From: Saprospiraceae bacterium
GTDB lineage: Bacteria > Bacteroidota > Bacteroidia > Chitinophagales > Saprospiraceae
Reading direction: 5' to 3'
NCBI GenBank assembly: GCA_016714785.1
Contig: JADKCC010000002.1
Span: forward strand, 62,001-126,000
Length of the DNA stretch: 64,000 nucleotides
Every line of letters begins with the position of its first letter. The stretch's first letter is position 1. Positions 17,898 through 27,484 of this stretch are shown one piece after another. The position numbers were made by a program, and so were the translations under genes. A model generated the notes under the pieces. That model made no database searches. It was not told the DNA's origin and saw only the letters and a list, made by a program, of their open reading frames with translations.

Positions 17898-20141
17898 ATG
17901 TTTTTGAAATATAGGTCTCTTATCATTAGTGTTTTTTTAGTTTTAGCCATCCTAAGTGGTTACTATGCTACACAGCTTAAATTCAGCTTTTCATTTGATC
18001 AGTTTTTCCCACAAGGAGATAAGGATTTAGCGTTTTACCAAGGATTTACTAAGGATTTTGAATCGGATGATAATTTTTTGCTCATCGCGATAGAGCACAG
18101 TCCAACAGTTTTTGATTCTGTATTTTTATCAAAATTTCACAATTTAAGCTTAGAAATAAGAGATTTAGCTTTGGTGACTAAGGTTCAATCGCTGACTATG
18201 CTAGATGCGCCAGTAAAAACTCCATTTGGTTACTCTACCATACCACTTATCCATAAAGATGACCCAAGTTATTATATGGAAGATAAGACCAATATTCTAT
18301 CAGATGAAAGATTTGTATATAATCTAATAGACAGCACGGCTACATCATTGGTCATTGCTGCCAAAACACAGGATGATTTAGGAATGAATGAATCTAGGGA
18401 GCTTACAGATGCTGTAGATGGTCTAGTAATTAAGTTTGGTTTTGAAGATAAAGCTCATATATTAGGTAGGGCATATTTCCAGCGAGAATTAATAGACTTT
18501 CAGAAAAAAGAGATGATGATGGCTTTCATTGCATCTATACTTTTGGTTTCAATTATCATGGTTTTGATCTACCGAAAACCGATTGGCATCATTATTTCTT
18601 TGGGAAGTATTGCTTTAGGTTTATTATTATTTATGGGGTATTTGGGTGTAGTAGGCACAGAATTAAACGCTGTTTCCGCTCTATTTCCAGTTATAATGTT
18701 GATAGTAGGTTCATCTGATGTGATCCATATATTTAGTAAATATGTAGATGAACTCAATCATGGTAAAGCCAAGAATGAAGCAATGCTGATTACAATCAAA
18801 GAAATAGGATTGGCTACTTTTATGACTTCATTTACAACAGCTATTGGGTTTGCGTCTCTGAGTTTATCTAAATTAAAAACGATCCAAGATTTCGGATGGA
18901 ATGCTGCCGTAGGTGTAATGATTGCATACATAACAGTCATATTTTTCACTACATCTGTTTTGTCATTGTTTGATAAGGAAAAGATAATCAGACAGCAGTA
19001 CCACACATCAAATTGGAAAAACATATTGGATAAAGTATCTTTCCTAGTTAAATTCAGGCAAAAAGGTATTTTTCTAATTAGTTTAGCATTGATTTTGGTT
19101 TTCATATTTGGAATATCTATGGTAGGTACCAATTACAATATTGAAGACAATCTACCACGTGGCGCTAAAGTAACCCAAGATTTTAAGTTTTTTGAAAAAC
19201 AATATGCAGGATTCCGTCCTCTAGAGTTTGCAATTACGTCTAAAACCGAGGAGAAAGCCGATGATTTTTTAATATTAAAGGAAGTGGATAAAATAGAACA
19301 AAAAGTCAAATCAACAGGAGTCATCAAATCATCTATTTCTTTGGCAACGATCTATCGGAGTATGAATAAAATGAACAATGGAAATGCAGATAGTGCTTAT
19401 GTGTTTCCAGCAACGGAAGAAGAATTTTATGCGTCCAAAAAATTGCTCGAAAGAGCAGTCAAAGAAGAAGCCAATGTATTGGTCAGTGCTGAAAAAAACA
19501 AAACCCGCATTTCTTCACGAATTACAGACATAGGAGCTGATAAAATTAAAGAACTTGGGTTGCAGTTAGATGATTGGGTTAATGCAAACATTGATACAAG
19601 TTTGATAACAGTGAGACGCACAGGTACAGGATTGATACTAGATAAAAACTCAGAGTATGTCACAGCTAGTTTGATACAAGGATTAGGACTGTCTATTTTA
19701 CTAATAACTCTTTTAATGGGATTCTTGTTTAGATCTATGCGCATGTTAGTATTGGCATTGATACCCAACTTAATACCATTATTATTTGCAGCAGCAATGT
19801 TAGGTTTTTTTAGCATTGAATTGGAAGCAGGTGTAGCCATCATGTTTACCATTATTTTTGGGATAGCGGTGGATGATACTATTCACTTTTTGAGTAGATA
19901 CAAGATTTGTTTGCAGCAAGGCATGAATAATGAAGAGGCAGTGCAACAAACGATAAACGAAACAGGAAAGGCCATTATTTTTACGACAATCATATTATTT
20001 TTCGGCTTTTTCAATATGATTTTTTCGGTCAATCCACCGACTTTTACCGTGGGAATACTTATTTCAGTAACCTTGGTAGGCGCTCTTATTTGTGATCTTC
20101 TATTATTGCCAGCATTATTGCTTAGATTTATGAAGGATTAA
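17898..20141 (+). CDS. RND-superfamily (MMPL-type) transporter
   Basis: 747 residues with two similar halves. Each has one N-terminal membrane helix, a large periplasmic loop and a block of five helices (~195-330 and ~580-745). The intramembrane acidic motifs of the superfamily are visible as VGSSDVIHIFSKYVDEL and IAVDDTIHFLSRY. This length suits the MMPL/HAE3-like single-gene exporters (lipid, hopanoid or hydrophobic cargo). No membrane-fusion or outer-membrane partner is adjacent, so cargo is undetermined. It starts 86 nt after purL on the same strand. Confidence 0.85.
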   Translation: MFLKYRSLIISVFLVLAILSGYYATQLKFSFSFDQFFPQGDKDLAFYQGFTKDFESDDNFLLIAIEHSPTVFDSVFLSKFHNLSLEIRDLALVTKVQSLTMLDAPVKTPFGYSTIPLIHKDDPSYYMEDKTNILSDERFVYNLIDSTATSLVIAAKTQDDLGMNESRELTDAVDGLVIKFGFEDKAHILGRAYFQRELIDFQKKEMMMAFIASILLVSIIMVLIYRKPIGIIISLGSIALGLLLFMGYLGVVGTELNAVSALFPVIMLIVGSSDVIHIFSKYVDELNHGKAKNEAMLITIKEIGLATFMTSFTTAIGFASLSLSKLKTIQDFGWNAAVGVMIAYITVIFFTTSVLSLFDKEKIIRQQYHTSNWKNILDKVSFLVKFRQKGIFLISLALILVFIFGISMVGTNYNIEDNLPRGAKVTQDFKFFEKQYAGFRPLEFAITSKTEEKADDFLILKEVDKIEQKVKSTGVIKSSISLATIYRSMNKMNNGNADSAYVFPATEEEFYASKKLLERAVKEEANVLVSAEKNKTRISSRITDIGADKIKELGLQLDDWVNANIDTSLITVRRTGTGLILDKNSEYVTASLIQGLGLSILLITLLMGFLFRSMRMLVLALIPNLIPLLFAAAMLGFFSIELEAGVAIMFTIIFGIAVDDTIHFLSRYKICLQQGMNNEEAVQQTINETGKAIIFTTIILFFGFFNMIFSVNPPTFTVGILISVTLVGALICDLLLLPALLLRFMKD

Positions 20142-20158
20142 CAGTATAAATACAAAAT

Positions 20159-22159
20159 CTATTTTACAAATATGATATCGTTTATTTTATCACCCTGTTG
20201 GATTTTGTGAACGACATCCATACCTTCCACCACTTTGCCAAAAATAGTATAACTTCCATCTAAATGAGGTGTGGCTGAATGTGTGATAAACCATTGTGTG
20301 CTTTCGGTATGATTGCCAGCAGATGCCATCCCAATATATCCCTCCCCGTCATAATATATTTGAGGCAATTCTGATCGGATGGAATAATCAGAAGATCCGT
20401 AACCATCTCCTCTAGGACAGCCAGTTTGAATAACGAAGTTGGGTACTACTCGATGAAACATTTTTCCGTTATAAAACTTTTTATTTACCAAATCCACAAA
20501 ATTAATTACTGTACCAGGGGCTCGATTTTTAAACAGCTTTACCCTAATCAAGCCTTGTGAAGTTTTTATGGCTGCAATACTAGAATCACCAATCGAAGAT
20601 AAAATGGACCAATCAATAGGGTGATTGTAATCAGGTGTTTTAGGTTTATATTCTTTTCCTTCTAAGTATGAGATACAAGCATTCAATTCGTTGAAAGTTT
20701 CAATTTCTTGAGGTAATTTGAGTTTACTTACTGCGTCTCTCATAAATGTAAGGTCTTTAAGCCATTCTTTCCAAGCTAAGTTGGGCTCTTTCAAAATGAT
20801 GGATGCAACAGCGATTTGGCCAGCATCTCCACTAGTGATTGCGGCAGCTAGTGTGTTTAATATTTCTGCTTTTACTTTACCGAAACCATTGCCAAAAGCC
20901 TTGAAAAATAAAGGATTCTTTAGAATTTCTCCCAATCCTTCTATTGCCGCTATTTTGAGAATTTGGTCCTTAGATTCTGTATAAATTTGACTTAAAATGG
21001 CATAGTTATAAGGATCTTTGCTTAGTGCAGATATATATGCAGCCTTAGCATAAGGTGAATCTGCATTTTTGATATTACTCCTGATACGTTGTGTAAAAGC
21101 TTCTTTACTTTTCGTAAAATACAAAGCGGTATGTGCCAAAACAGCACCATTCATAGGAGCACGAACTTGCCAAGGAGTAGTTACCGTATCAAATTGGGAA
21201 TATAAAGGCACATCTTCTATAGATCCATTTTTTAAAAGAACATTCGCAGCTGTGGCAGCAATGTGTATATTTTCATTTTTTAGGTTATTGAAGATAATGT
21301 CTTTTATTTCTAAATAAGGAAAATTACCAAATGCACGAATTATATTGCACTTTACCCTATAATCAGTCTCAGATGTTAACGCTGTTTTGAGCGCTGGTAG
21401 AAACTCTACATCTTTGGATTTACCAAATGCAGTAGCTAAAGCCATACGTATTTCTGGATCCCGTTCTTTACTAAATATGTCAGTTAAGCGGACTTTTGAA
21501 AGAGAGAGATTTAGGTCATTGGCTCTAGCAAAATATTGTGCTGCAATGACTTTTATTTCTTTGGGTACTGCGCTGGTAAAAAGCAAATCCACCATTCGGG
21601 ATGTACCTTCATCACTGATTATATTGCGCAATGCCATACGAAATATTGCCCTAGCTTGACCTAATACCAATAATGTGTCAGTACTTCGATAGGTTTTTAC
21701 GGTGGATAGGGCTTTAAGGTCAGAGAGGTTGCCTGTTTTTCCTACGGCTTCCAAAATATTGGCATTATAAATATTATTGACTTCGAGTGTGTCTTTACCT
21801 CTGAATGCTGTAATCAATCTATCAGTTATTTTGGTATCTCCTGACTGACCTAATGCATACGCTGCGGCCGCCCTCACTTGCATCACTGGATCCTGAAGCA
21901 TCATGATCAGTGAATCTTTTGCATCTAAATTTTTAATAGATCCAAAAGCCATGACTGCTTGATATCTGTAGGATGGGTTTTCGTTTCTGAAATATTTGAA
22001 TAAAGATTTGATATCTTGTTTGTCCTTAAAGTCAAGGATTTTTTGGATTTCAACATCACTTATGGAGAAGTTAATATCTGTGACTGCAGTCTTTGTGTCT
22101 GGAATGCATGACTCCAGTAAAAAACTGATTAAAACTAAAGAAAATATAAATGTTTTCAT
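20159..22159 (-). CDS. HEAT-repeat lipoprotein with C-terminal cyclophilin peptidyl-prolyl isomerase
   Basis: Lipoprotein signal MKTFIFSLVLISFLLESC with a lipobox cysteine; I chose this Met over one four codons upstream (22171). Residues ~40-500 are HEAT-like repeats (VMQVRAAAAYALGQSG, DPEIRMALATAFGKS). The last ~150 residues are a cyclophilin-type isomerase: FHRVVPNFVIQTG, TQWFITHSATPHLDGSYTIFGKV. The usual SQFFI reads TQWFI. It probably helps folding of exported proteins, anchored in the cell envelope. It is transcribed convergently to the RND gene, with 17 nt between the stops. Confidence 0.85.
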   Translation of the reverse strand: MKTFIFSLVLISFLLESCIPDTKTAVTDINFSISDVEIQKILDFKDKQDIKSLFKYFRNENPSYRYQAVMAFGSIKNLDAKDSLIMMLQDPVMQVRAAAAYALGQSGDTKITDRLITAFRGKDTLEVNNIYNANILEAVGKTGNLSDLKALSTVKTYRSTDTLLVLGQARAIFRMALRNIISDEGTSRMVDLLFTSAVPKEIKVIAAQYFARANDLNLSLSKVRLTDIFSKERDPEIRMALATAFGKSKDVEFLPALKTALTSETDYRVKCNIIRAFGNFPYLEIKDIIFNNLKNENIHIAATAANVLLKNGSIEDVPLYSQFDTVTTPWQVRAPMNGAVLAHTALYFTKSKEAFTQRIRSNIKNADSPYAKAAYISALSKDPYNYAILSQIYTESKDQILKIAAIEGLGEILKNPLFFKAFGNGFGKVKAEILNTLAAAITSGDAGQIAVASIILKEPNLAWKEWLKDLTFMRDAVSKLKLPQEIETFNELNACISYLEGKEYKPKTPDYNHPIDWSILSSIGDSSIAAIKTSQGLIRVKLFKNRAPGTVINFVDLVNKKFYNGKMFHRVVPNFVIQTGCPRGDGYGSSDYSIRSELPQIYYDGEGYIGMASAGNHTESTQWFITHSATPHLDGSYTIFGKVVEGMDVVHKIQQGDKINDIIFVK

Positions 22160-22266
22160 TGAATGTATCATGACAGGCTTGCATTAAAGGTTCAAAATTA
22201 GTATTTTTTTCGTCATTAAGACTTAAAAATATATTATCTTTGCCAACCATAATCAGAAATTTCGCA

Positions 22267-22731
22267 ATGGGCGTAAAGTTAGTCACTAAAGAGATCGTAA
22301 ATCGGAAGGCAAAATTTGAGTATAGTTTTATACAAATGTATGAGTCTGGCTTGGTTTTGACGGGCACGGAGGTAAAAGCTTTGCGTCAGGGATTGGCCAA
22401 TTTAAATGATGCTTATTGTTTGTTCGACCATGGTAATCTAGTGGTTAAAAATATGTTCATAGCCGAATATGACCACGGTACTATATACAATCACGATGCT
22501 CGAAGAGACCGTAGATTATTGCTACACAAATCAGAACTTAAAAAACTTGAGCGACGAGTCACCGAAAAAGGATATACCATCGTTCCGTATCGTCTGTTTT
22601 TTACGGATAGAGGATTTGCAAAATTAGAAGTTGCACTAGCTCAAGGAAAAAAAGCATTTGACAAACGAGAAACCATTAAAGAAAGAGACAGCAAGCGGGA
22701 TTTGGATAGGCTAAAGAAAATTAAGTTATAG
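22267..22731 (+). CDS. smpB: SsrA-binding protein SmpB
   Basis: 154 residues from ATG 22267, the normal SmpB length. SmpB binds tmRNA for trans-translation and ribosome rescue. Conserved segments are present: NRKAKFEYSF, GLVLTGTEVKALRQG, LHKSELKKLE, GYTIVPYRLFF and the C-terminal basic tail KRDLDRLKKIKL. A TTG at 22240 would add nine residues and overlaps the TATCTTTG -7 box (22235-22242), so ATG 22267 is better. I did not find an ssrA gene nearby. Confidence 0.95.
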   Translation: MGVKLVTKEIVNRKAKFEYSFIQMYESGLVLTGTEVKALRQGLANLNDAYCLFDHGNLVVKNMFIAEYDHGTIYNHDARRDRRLLLHKSELKKLERRVTEKGYTIVPYRLFFTDRGFAKLEVALAQGKKAFDKRETIKERDSKRDLDRLKKIKL

Positions 22732-23479
22732 GTTTATTCTACTTTACAAACTTGATCACTTGCAAACTTGATGTTGGATTTTTAAAATAAAGTTTGCTTA
22801 CACCACCCTTTCAAATAGAGGCTTGACATCTTGCCACCCATTAAGGAATCAACATCAACGCCTATTTGTGATGGAATGCACTAGAATAAAATTGGCGACT
22901 AAATTATCCTAACCAATAAAGTTTACTGGTTATATATATTCTAATATGTATCTCATTTTTATCTTTTCTGTATAGAATATTTATAAAAGGTGGATTATAG
23001 GTGGATTATACGTGAATTATTAGTGGGTTATAGGTGGGTTTAAAATTAATTTTATATACTTTTATTTTATATTTTATTTGTCTTTTGTTCAACTTTATAA
23101 TATCTTATATCTGTATAAAGATTGTTTTATATCTGCAATAATTCTTTATTTTTTTTGTCATATATATTTGATGATCGTATATAAGATTTTGGATAAAAAT
23201 TAGTTCTATCTTTATAATTCTTTTATATAATTTATATTTTACTCAGATATATTTTAGGTATAAATTAAATTTTATGTACATTAATAAAATTTTAACATAA
23301 TGTGCTTGTGCTACTATAAATATTATATTATACTCAAAATCAAAACTATATAAAATACTGACAATATAAAAAGCTATATTTTGAACATAAATATTGGTGC
23401 TGTGGATGCTGGTGCTATTGACAATGTGATTGAATACACATAACTTTATTTTATAATTGAATCACAAAAAAATATCAAA
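22732..23479. other. 750-bp gene-poor region after smpB
   Basis: Very AT-rich with no convincing open frame on either strand. It contains an imperfect inverted repeat (CAAATAGAGGC near 22813, GCCTATTTG near 22860) and the 11-bp tandem repeat at 22989-23043. It could be a decayed gene or a long leader of the gene at 23480. Confidence 0.4.
22989..23043. repeat. Five tandem copies of an 11-bp repeat
   Basis: Units start at 22989, 23000, 23011, 23022 and 23033 with consensus GGTGGATTATA. The first two are identical, the others diverge at one to four positions. The array is exactly 55 bp and lies in a non-coding stretch. Confidence 0.75.
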
Positions 23480-24238
23480 ATGGCAAAACAAGATGGGTTA
23501 ATTAAGTTGACAGGGTCAATAGGTGATGTTTCTTTTTACAAATCGAATGAAGAATATCTCGCAAGAAAAAAAGGTGGTGCTGATAAAAAGACGATTGAAA
23601 CATCACCTAAATTTGTATTGGTCAGAAAAAACAATACAGAATTTGGAATGGTAAGTACATTGGGAAGGCTAATCAGGCAAGCTCTCAGACAATCTAGAGA
23701 TGTCATAATCAATCCTGATGTTGTCAACCGACTTAATAAGGTCCTGTATAAGATTAGGGAATACGACCACGAAAATGAATGGGGCAGCAGGACGGCAGGT
23801 GCAGGGCTCAAAATAGAGCAAGGAAAAAAAGAATTGAAAGGATTCAGGTTCAATGCTCATTGTGGTATTAGCAATGTCATTCACCGCGCTCTCGTATTCA
23901 ACAAACAAAACAATCAATTACAGATAGGGGAAATAGTGCCTAATGATGTTATTACTCAATTGGTCGGTGCTACCCAAGTTGTACTCAAGGTAGTGGCAAT
24001 CAATATTGACATGGGGCAACGCACTTCCGTAGCACATACAAGTAATGAAGTGGTCCTTAAATTAAACGAGCCCCAAACGGATGTGACACTTACATTTATG
24101 CCATTAGAGCCTAATCCAGGTAATATTCATATATATGTGATGAGTCTGCGATATTATCAGGAGATTAATGGCGAAACATATTTGCTGAATAATGTTACTC
24201 ATCAGGTAGCGGAGATATTTGATGTTGATGTGATATGA
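23480..24238 (+). CDS. Conserved hypothetical protein of Bacteroidota
   Basis: 252 residues, soluble, no signal peptide. It opens with MAKQDGLIKLTGSIGDVSFY and a basic stretch (EEYLARKKGGADKK), then RKNNTEFGMVSTLGRLIRQALR, and a C-terminal beta-rich half (VVLKLNEPQTDVTLTFMP). I recall similar proteins as unnamed families in this phylum but know no function. It has no operon partner. The gene stands between a 750-bp empty region and a MITE, at the edge of the accessory zone. Confidence 0.65.
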   Translation: MAKQDGLIKLTGSIGDVSFYKSNEEYLARKKGGADKKTIETSPKFVLVRKNNTEFGMVSTLGRLIRQALRQSRDVIINPDVVNRLNKVLYKIREYDHENEWGSRTAGAGLKIEQGKKELKGFRFNAHCGISNVIHRALVFNKQNNQLQIGEIVPNDVITQLVGATQVVLKVVAINIDMGQRTSVAHTSNEVVLKLNEPQTDVTLTFMPLEPNPGNIHIYVMSLRYYQEINGETYLLNNVTHQVAEIFDVDVI

Positions 24239-24239
24239 T

Positions 24240-24330
24240 AATAGGATTCTGTACCAACATTTGCTAAAGGAATAGTGGCTTTACCCATTCCTGTTGTGCC
24301 ACCTACGATTAATGCTTGTGATTTACTCAT
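24240..24330 (-). pseudogene. Remnant of a short-chain dehydrogenase N-terminus
   Basis: Read from 24330 leftward, the frame begins MSKSQALIVGGTTGMGKAT. That is the start and the Gly-rich cofactor loop of an SDR enzyme (GGxxGxGxA). Similarity stops after ~20 residues and the adjacent gene replaces the rest. The MITE lies directly upstream, and its target duplication includes the start codon. Confidence 0.4.
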
Positions 24331-24335
24331 TTTTA

Positions 24336-24498
24336 GTTACTATTCAGGTGTTTACTATTTCACTACAATTTTGTCACGATTTTTGCAACTTATAGGCAAA
24401 AATAGCGCCAAAATTAAGTTGGTTTTCCATTTTTACCGCGGATATATATCCGCGGTTATTAATATTCTACCCCTTTGGGGTTATAGCTGAACAGTTAC
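24336..24498. mobile_element. IS66-like MITE, copy 1
   Basis: 163 bp bounded by GTTACTATTCAG and the inverse of GTAACTGTTCAG, flanked on both sides by the 8-bp direct repeat CATTTTTA (24328-24335 and 24499-24506). GTAA ends and 8-bp duplications are the hallmarks of the IS66 family. No transposase is encoded. Inside are a 22-bp perfect palindrome (24435-24456, ACCGCGGATAT and its complement) and a hairpin ACCCC-TTT-GGGGT (24469-24481). It differs from copy 2 only at the third base. Confidence 0.85.
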
Positions 24499-24568
24499 CA
24501 TTTTTATATCTTTTTTAAAATGTTAGCCCCTTTGACTTGGAACTTTAAAAAGATGCAAAAATGGCAAA

Positions 24569-25629
24569 TTATTTTTTAATTATTTTTGAAATCCTATCTG
24601 CAATTGCGTTTGAAGCCATAATAGCCCCATCCATATAGCCGCCAAATGATTTTGATGTTTCTGTTCCTGTGAAGAAAAGTTTGTTATTCATATAACTTTC
24701 ATCAAAGGCGGCATGACCATTATTAAAATGTGGCGGCAAAAAAGTATCATTGTTGGGTTGGATGAATGTATCATTCCAAATTTTATCGTTATAACTTATG
24801 TATTCGGTAGCTTCATTACCAAAATAGCGTTTCAGTTGCTCAATAATTTTATCCTTTCGCTCTTCAAAGGTATAATGCGAAGCTGAACCATTTAAAAATC
24901 CTTTTAGTGCAAATTTTGTGTCTTCATAATTGCTATGATCATATATTTCAGTAGCTAGCCCTGATTGACTATAGATACTTCCTGAAAAACCTTTGTCTTT
25001 CCAAAATGCTTTTTTGTATTCTACAGAAAATTTTATGGAACCACTCATCCAAGTTTGTGTTTTCTGCATCACTTGTATGAGTGCTTGTGGTAATTCAGGT
25101 GAAAATTGGATCGAATGAATGGCTAATTTGGGTGGTAGGGCAACAATTACGTATTTACAGAAAAATTACTTTTCAAACTATCTGTAAGTTTAAGTTTATC
25201 ATCTTCCTCTATAATTTCTGTTATTGGGGAATTTAATACCATACTTTCTTTGCCAATATGTCGATATAATGCATCAATAATACTGTAAGTACCGCCCTGA
25301 ATTCTATAAGCTGAATGACTATTGGCTGGCACATAGAATTGTTGTGGCGGTTCAAAAGACATAGTTTCAAACAAAGCAATGCCCTCCGTATGTTGTTCAA
25401 AATAACCAATATTGAGTTCTGTCAATAAACGTATAAGGTTAATATGTTCTTTACCAAACCAAGTGGCACCCATTTCCATAGGTGTATCATCATGGCCATA
25501 GATGGTTTCTATACGCCCGCCTATACGGTCTTGTGCTTCTATAATTTTAAAGCTAATTCCTGCTTTCTTAAGTTGATGAGCGGTTGACAGGCCACTTAAA
25601 CCTGCTCCAATTATGATTACTTCCTCCAT
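24569..25629 (-). pseudogene. Flavin-containing amine oxidase, broken by one frameshift
   Basis: The N-terminal part (25629 down to ~25150) has the FAD-binding motif IIIGAGLSGLSTAHQL and DRIGGRIETI. The C-terminal part (~25155 down to 24569) has VALPPKLAIHSI and the closing FAD motif LFFTGTETSKSFGGYMDGAI. Together they make a ~353-residue monoamine-oxidase-like protein. The frame changes near 25150, where the coding strand reads TCTGTAAATACG; one extra A restores TCT GTA AAA TAC. Substrate is unknown. Whether the lesion is real or a sequencing indel cannot be told here. Confidence 0.75.
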
Positions 25630-25704
25630 ATATTGTTTTTAACTAAGACTACACAAAAGCAAAAAAATGCAAAATAAAAAACTATGTAAATATACTTTTT
25701 TATT

Positions 25705-26253
25705 CTAATTCCAATTCCCTATTCTCAAGATTAAAGGTCTGATATATCTGTAAGTAACCCATCCTATCCCTGCAATCACGAGCATAAAAACCGTCGGTAG
25801 TATGGCGCCAAAGGTATAAGTCATTCCCAAAATAAAACCTAAGATAAACTCTGCGTAGTATAATGGTATAAAAAAGCTTAGTACGATTAAAATGTAAAGC
25901 ACATTGTCCAAAAACGGTCTAAACGCATACGTAAATGATGCGGCAAGCACAATGCCCAACACTAAGCCCACCAAAAAAATCCAAACAGCTTTATTCATTG
26001 CGTTATTAGGCTGTTGTGTAACCAAATCATTTTGATCAAATCTCTTTTCTACCCTACTCAAAAGAAACCAGGTAAGTATAGGCAACAATAATCCACTCCA
26101 CCAATTGGATATAGCAGGAAGATCTTCTGAGTGCAGGATATGATGACTAGTGACCCCACCATGTAAATGCTCCCATAGTAGGAAGGTGAAAATTAAGATA
26201 GTCACGATACAAACTATAATGGGTTTTATTTTATTTTGAAATATTAGATTCAT
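25705..26253 (-). CDS. Polytopic membrane protein of unknown function
   Basis: 182 residues from MNLIFQNKIKP. About five hydrophobic helices are predicted (first at residues ~10-30). The loop HGGVTSHHILHSEDLPAISNWW between helices 1 and 2 is rich in His and Trp. I do not recognise the family. The start lies 4 nt after the stop of the Imm32-like gene, so the two are probably one operon. A longer frame to 26322 overlaps that gene and adds no recognisable sequence. Confidence 0.65.
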   Translation of the reverse strand: MNLIFQNKIKPIIVCIVTILIFTFLLWEHLHGGVTSHHILHSEDLPAISNWWSGLLLPILTWFLLSRVEKRFDQNDLVTQQPNNAMNKAVWIFLVGLVLGIVLAASFTYAFRPFLDNVLYILIVLSFFIPLYYAEFILGFILGMTYTFGAILPTVFMLVIAGIGWVTYRYIRPLILRIGNWN

Positions 26254-26257
26254 AACA

Positions 26258-26596
26258 TTAAGATTTAGAAATATATCTGTCATAAAAACTTCCTGTCCCT
26301 TTTGCATCAAGTCTTCCAACAATTACTCTGTCAGAACTCTTAGATAATTCTATATTTGGTGTCAAATGATAATGTTCCCTAGCTCCGATTGGCAAGTATT
26401 TATTTTCTACTTCTTCTTGATTTAAATCAGCAATTTCTATGAGTAGTTTTGCAAGAGATCTAAGTCCTTCTGGATTACCGTGTATTAATATTTCATTCCA
26501 TTTTGTTATTTCTCCATCTTCATCGTCTTCATTATGAGAAACAAATATGTCCAATTCTCCTTCAATTTCGTTTCCTTTTAACTGTTTATATTCCAT
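26258..26596 (-). CDS. Imm32-like immunity protein
   Basis: 112 acidic residues. The core ILIHGNPEGLRSLAKLLIEIADL, followed by HYHLTPNIEL and SDRVIVGRL, resembles the Imm32 family of polymorphic-toxin immunity proteins. Assignment is from pattern memory. No toxin is encoded beside it; its downstream neighbour is a membrane protein. It could be an orphan immunity gene or have been repurposed. Confidence 0.5.
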   Translation of the reverse strand: MEYKQLKGNEIEGELDIFVSHNEDDEDGEITKWNEILIHGNPEGLRSLAKLLIEIADLNQEEVENKYLPIGAREHYHLTPNIELSKSSDRVIVGRLDAKGTGSFYDRYISKS

Positions 26597-26815
26597 GGTA
26601 ATTTTGTTTGATGTGTAGGTACTGTAAAATTACAACCAATGTCGCGATGCTTGATGATAAGATGATTCGTGTTACAAATTTAAGAAAAATATTTAAAAGC
26701 TAGTTTAATTAATTGTCTTTGGCATCAAAACGCTCGTTCTAATGCATAATGTACATGAAGCATCTCGCTAAAGCTGGACAAGTTTTACAATTCATTGAAA
26801 TGTATTAATTATTTA
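26597..26815. other. Intergenic stretch before repeat R1
   Basis: 219 bp without open frames or repeats that I can recognise. It presumably holds the promoter of the Imm32-like gene. Confidence 0.3.
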
Positions 26816-27324
26816 GGGCTTGCTGACTATGATACAACCAATTGATAAATAATAAATTATGTCTATAATAAACAAATTAAATGCAAACCTTTTAATTGAT
26901 TTTGTCCAAAAGTCGTGTACCTTGGGTTGGCTTTTGCCTTATGCAGGCGGCAGTTACTTTTTGCATTGCCCAAAAAGTAACCAAAAAAGTCTAGTTCAAA
27001 AAAGGCAATTGCTTAGCACCGTTCATTCTCGAACCAAAATGCTTTTTCTATTGCCATAAGTATTTCATGTTTAACGTTTTACGCTTTTTATGGCAATAGA
27101 CGCACTTTCCTGCCCACCCGTTTCACGGTTCACTTCGTCAAAGACTTTGTCTTTGGTGCTTTGCACTTCACCCACCCACCCGCTAGCGGTTCACTTCGTC
27201 AAAGGCTTGCGGCCTTTGGTGCTTTGCACTTCACTTCGTTCTTATTCTCTATTGCTTGTTTTTTGAACGATAGTCTCCGTTAAACTAACAACCAAAAATA
27301 ATAGCTGACTTTTTCAGCAGCCCC
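26816..27324. repeat. Serial-hairpin repeat element R1 (intact ends)
   Basis: 509 bp running from GGGCTTGCTGAC to ...CAGCAGCCCC, with near-complementary ends and TA on each side (26814-26815, 27325-27326). It contains a chain of stem-loops: GTTACTTTTT/AAAAAGTAAC near 26950, TCTATTGCCATAA and its partner, then two ~62-bp units. Each unit carries a CCGN hairpin (27118-27128 and 27180-27189) and a CAAAGRC hairpin (27139-27155 and 27200-27218). Related copies lie at 30615 and 41215. The 66-codon open frame inside looks incidental. Confidence 0.75.
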
Positions 27325-27432
27325 TAATTAACAGATAGATTTTGAATTAAAAATTCATAAAATAGAGGATAGCAGTTGCAAACTGCGACCATCGGAGGGT
27401 TGTTACTTTTTTTAATCAGCTCAAAACGTTTC

Positions 27433-27482
27433 AGCCGTAGCCGTCGTGCCGTCTCGATAGAGCGGCATGATGTGCTACGGCT
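27433..27482. repeat. Composite hairpin beside the higA 3' end
   Basis: Outer arms AGCCGTAG (27433-27440) and CTACGGCT (27475-27482) enclose inner arms TGCCG-T-CTC (2747-27455 region) and GAG-CGGCA (27460-27467) with a GATA loop. It is much more GC-rich than its surroundings and ends 2 bp before the higA stop. It may act as a terminator or be a REP-like unit. Confidence 0.55.
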
Positions 27483-27484
27483 TG

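Noticed and set aside
22813..22868. tmRNA or small RNA near smpB
   Set aside because: Only a weak inverted repeat is present; no tRNA-like ends or tag-peptide frame seen.
26859..27059. 66-codon open frame inside repeat R1 (MSIINKLNANLLIDFVQ...)
   Set aside because: The frame is not kept in R2 and R3, where indels break it, and it runs through hairpin stems. Repeat structure explains it.
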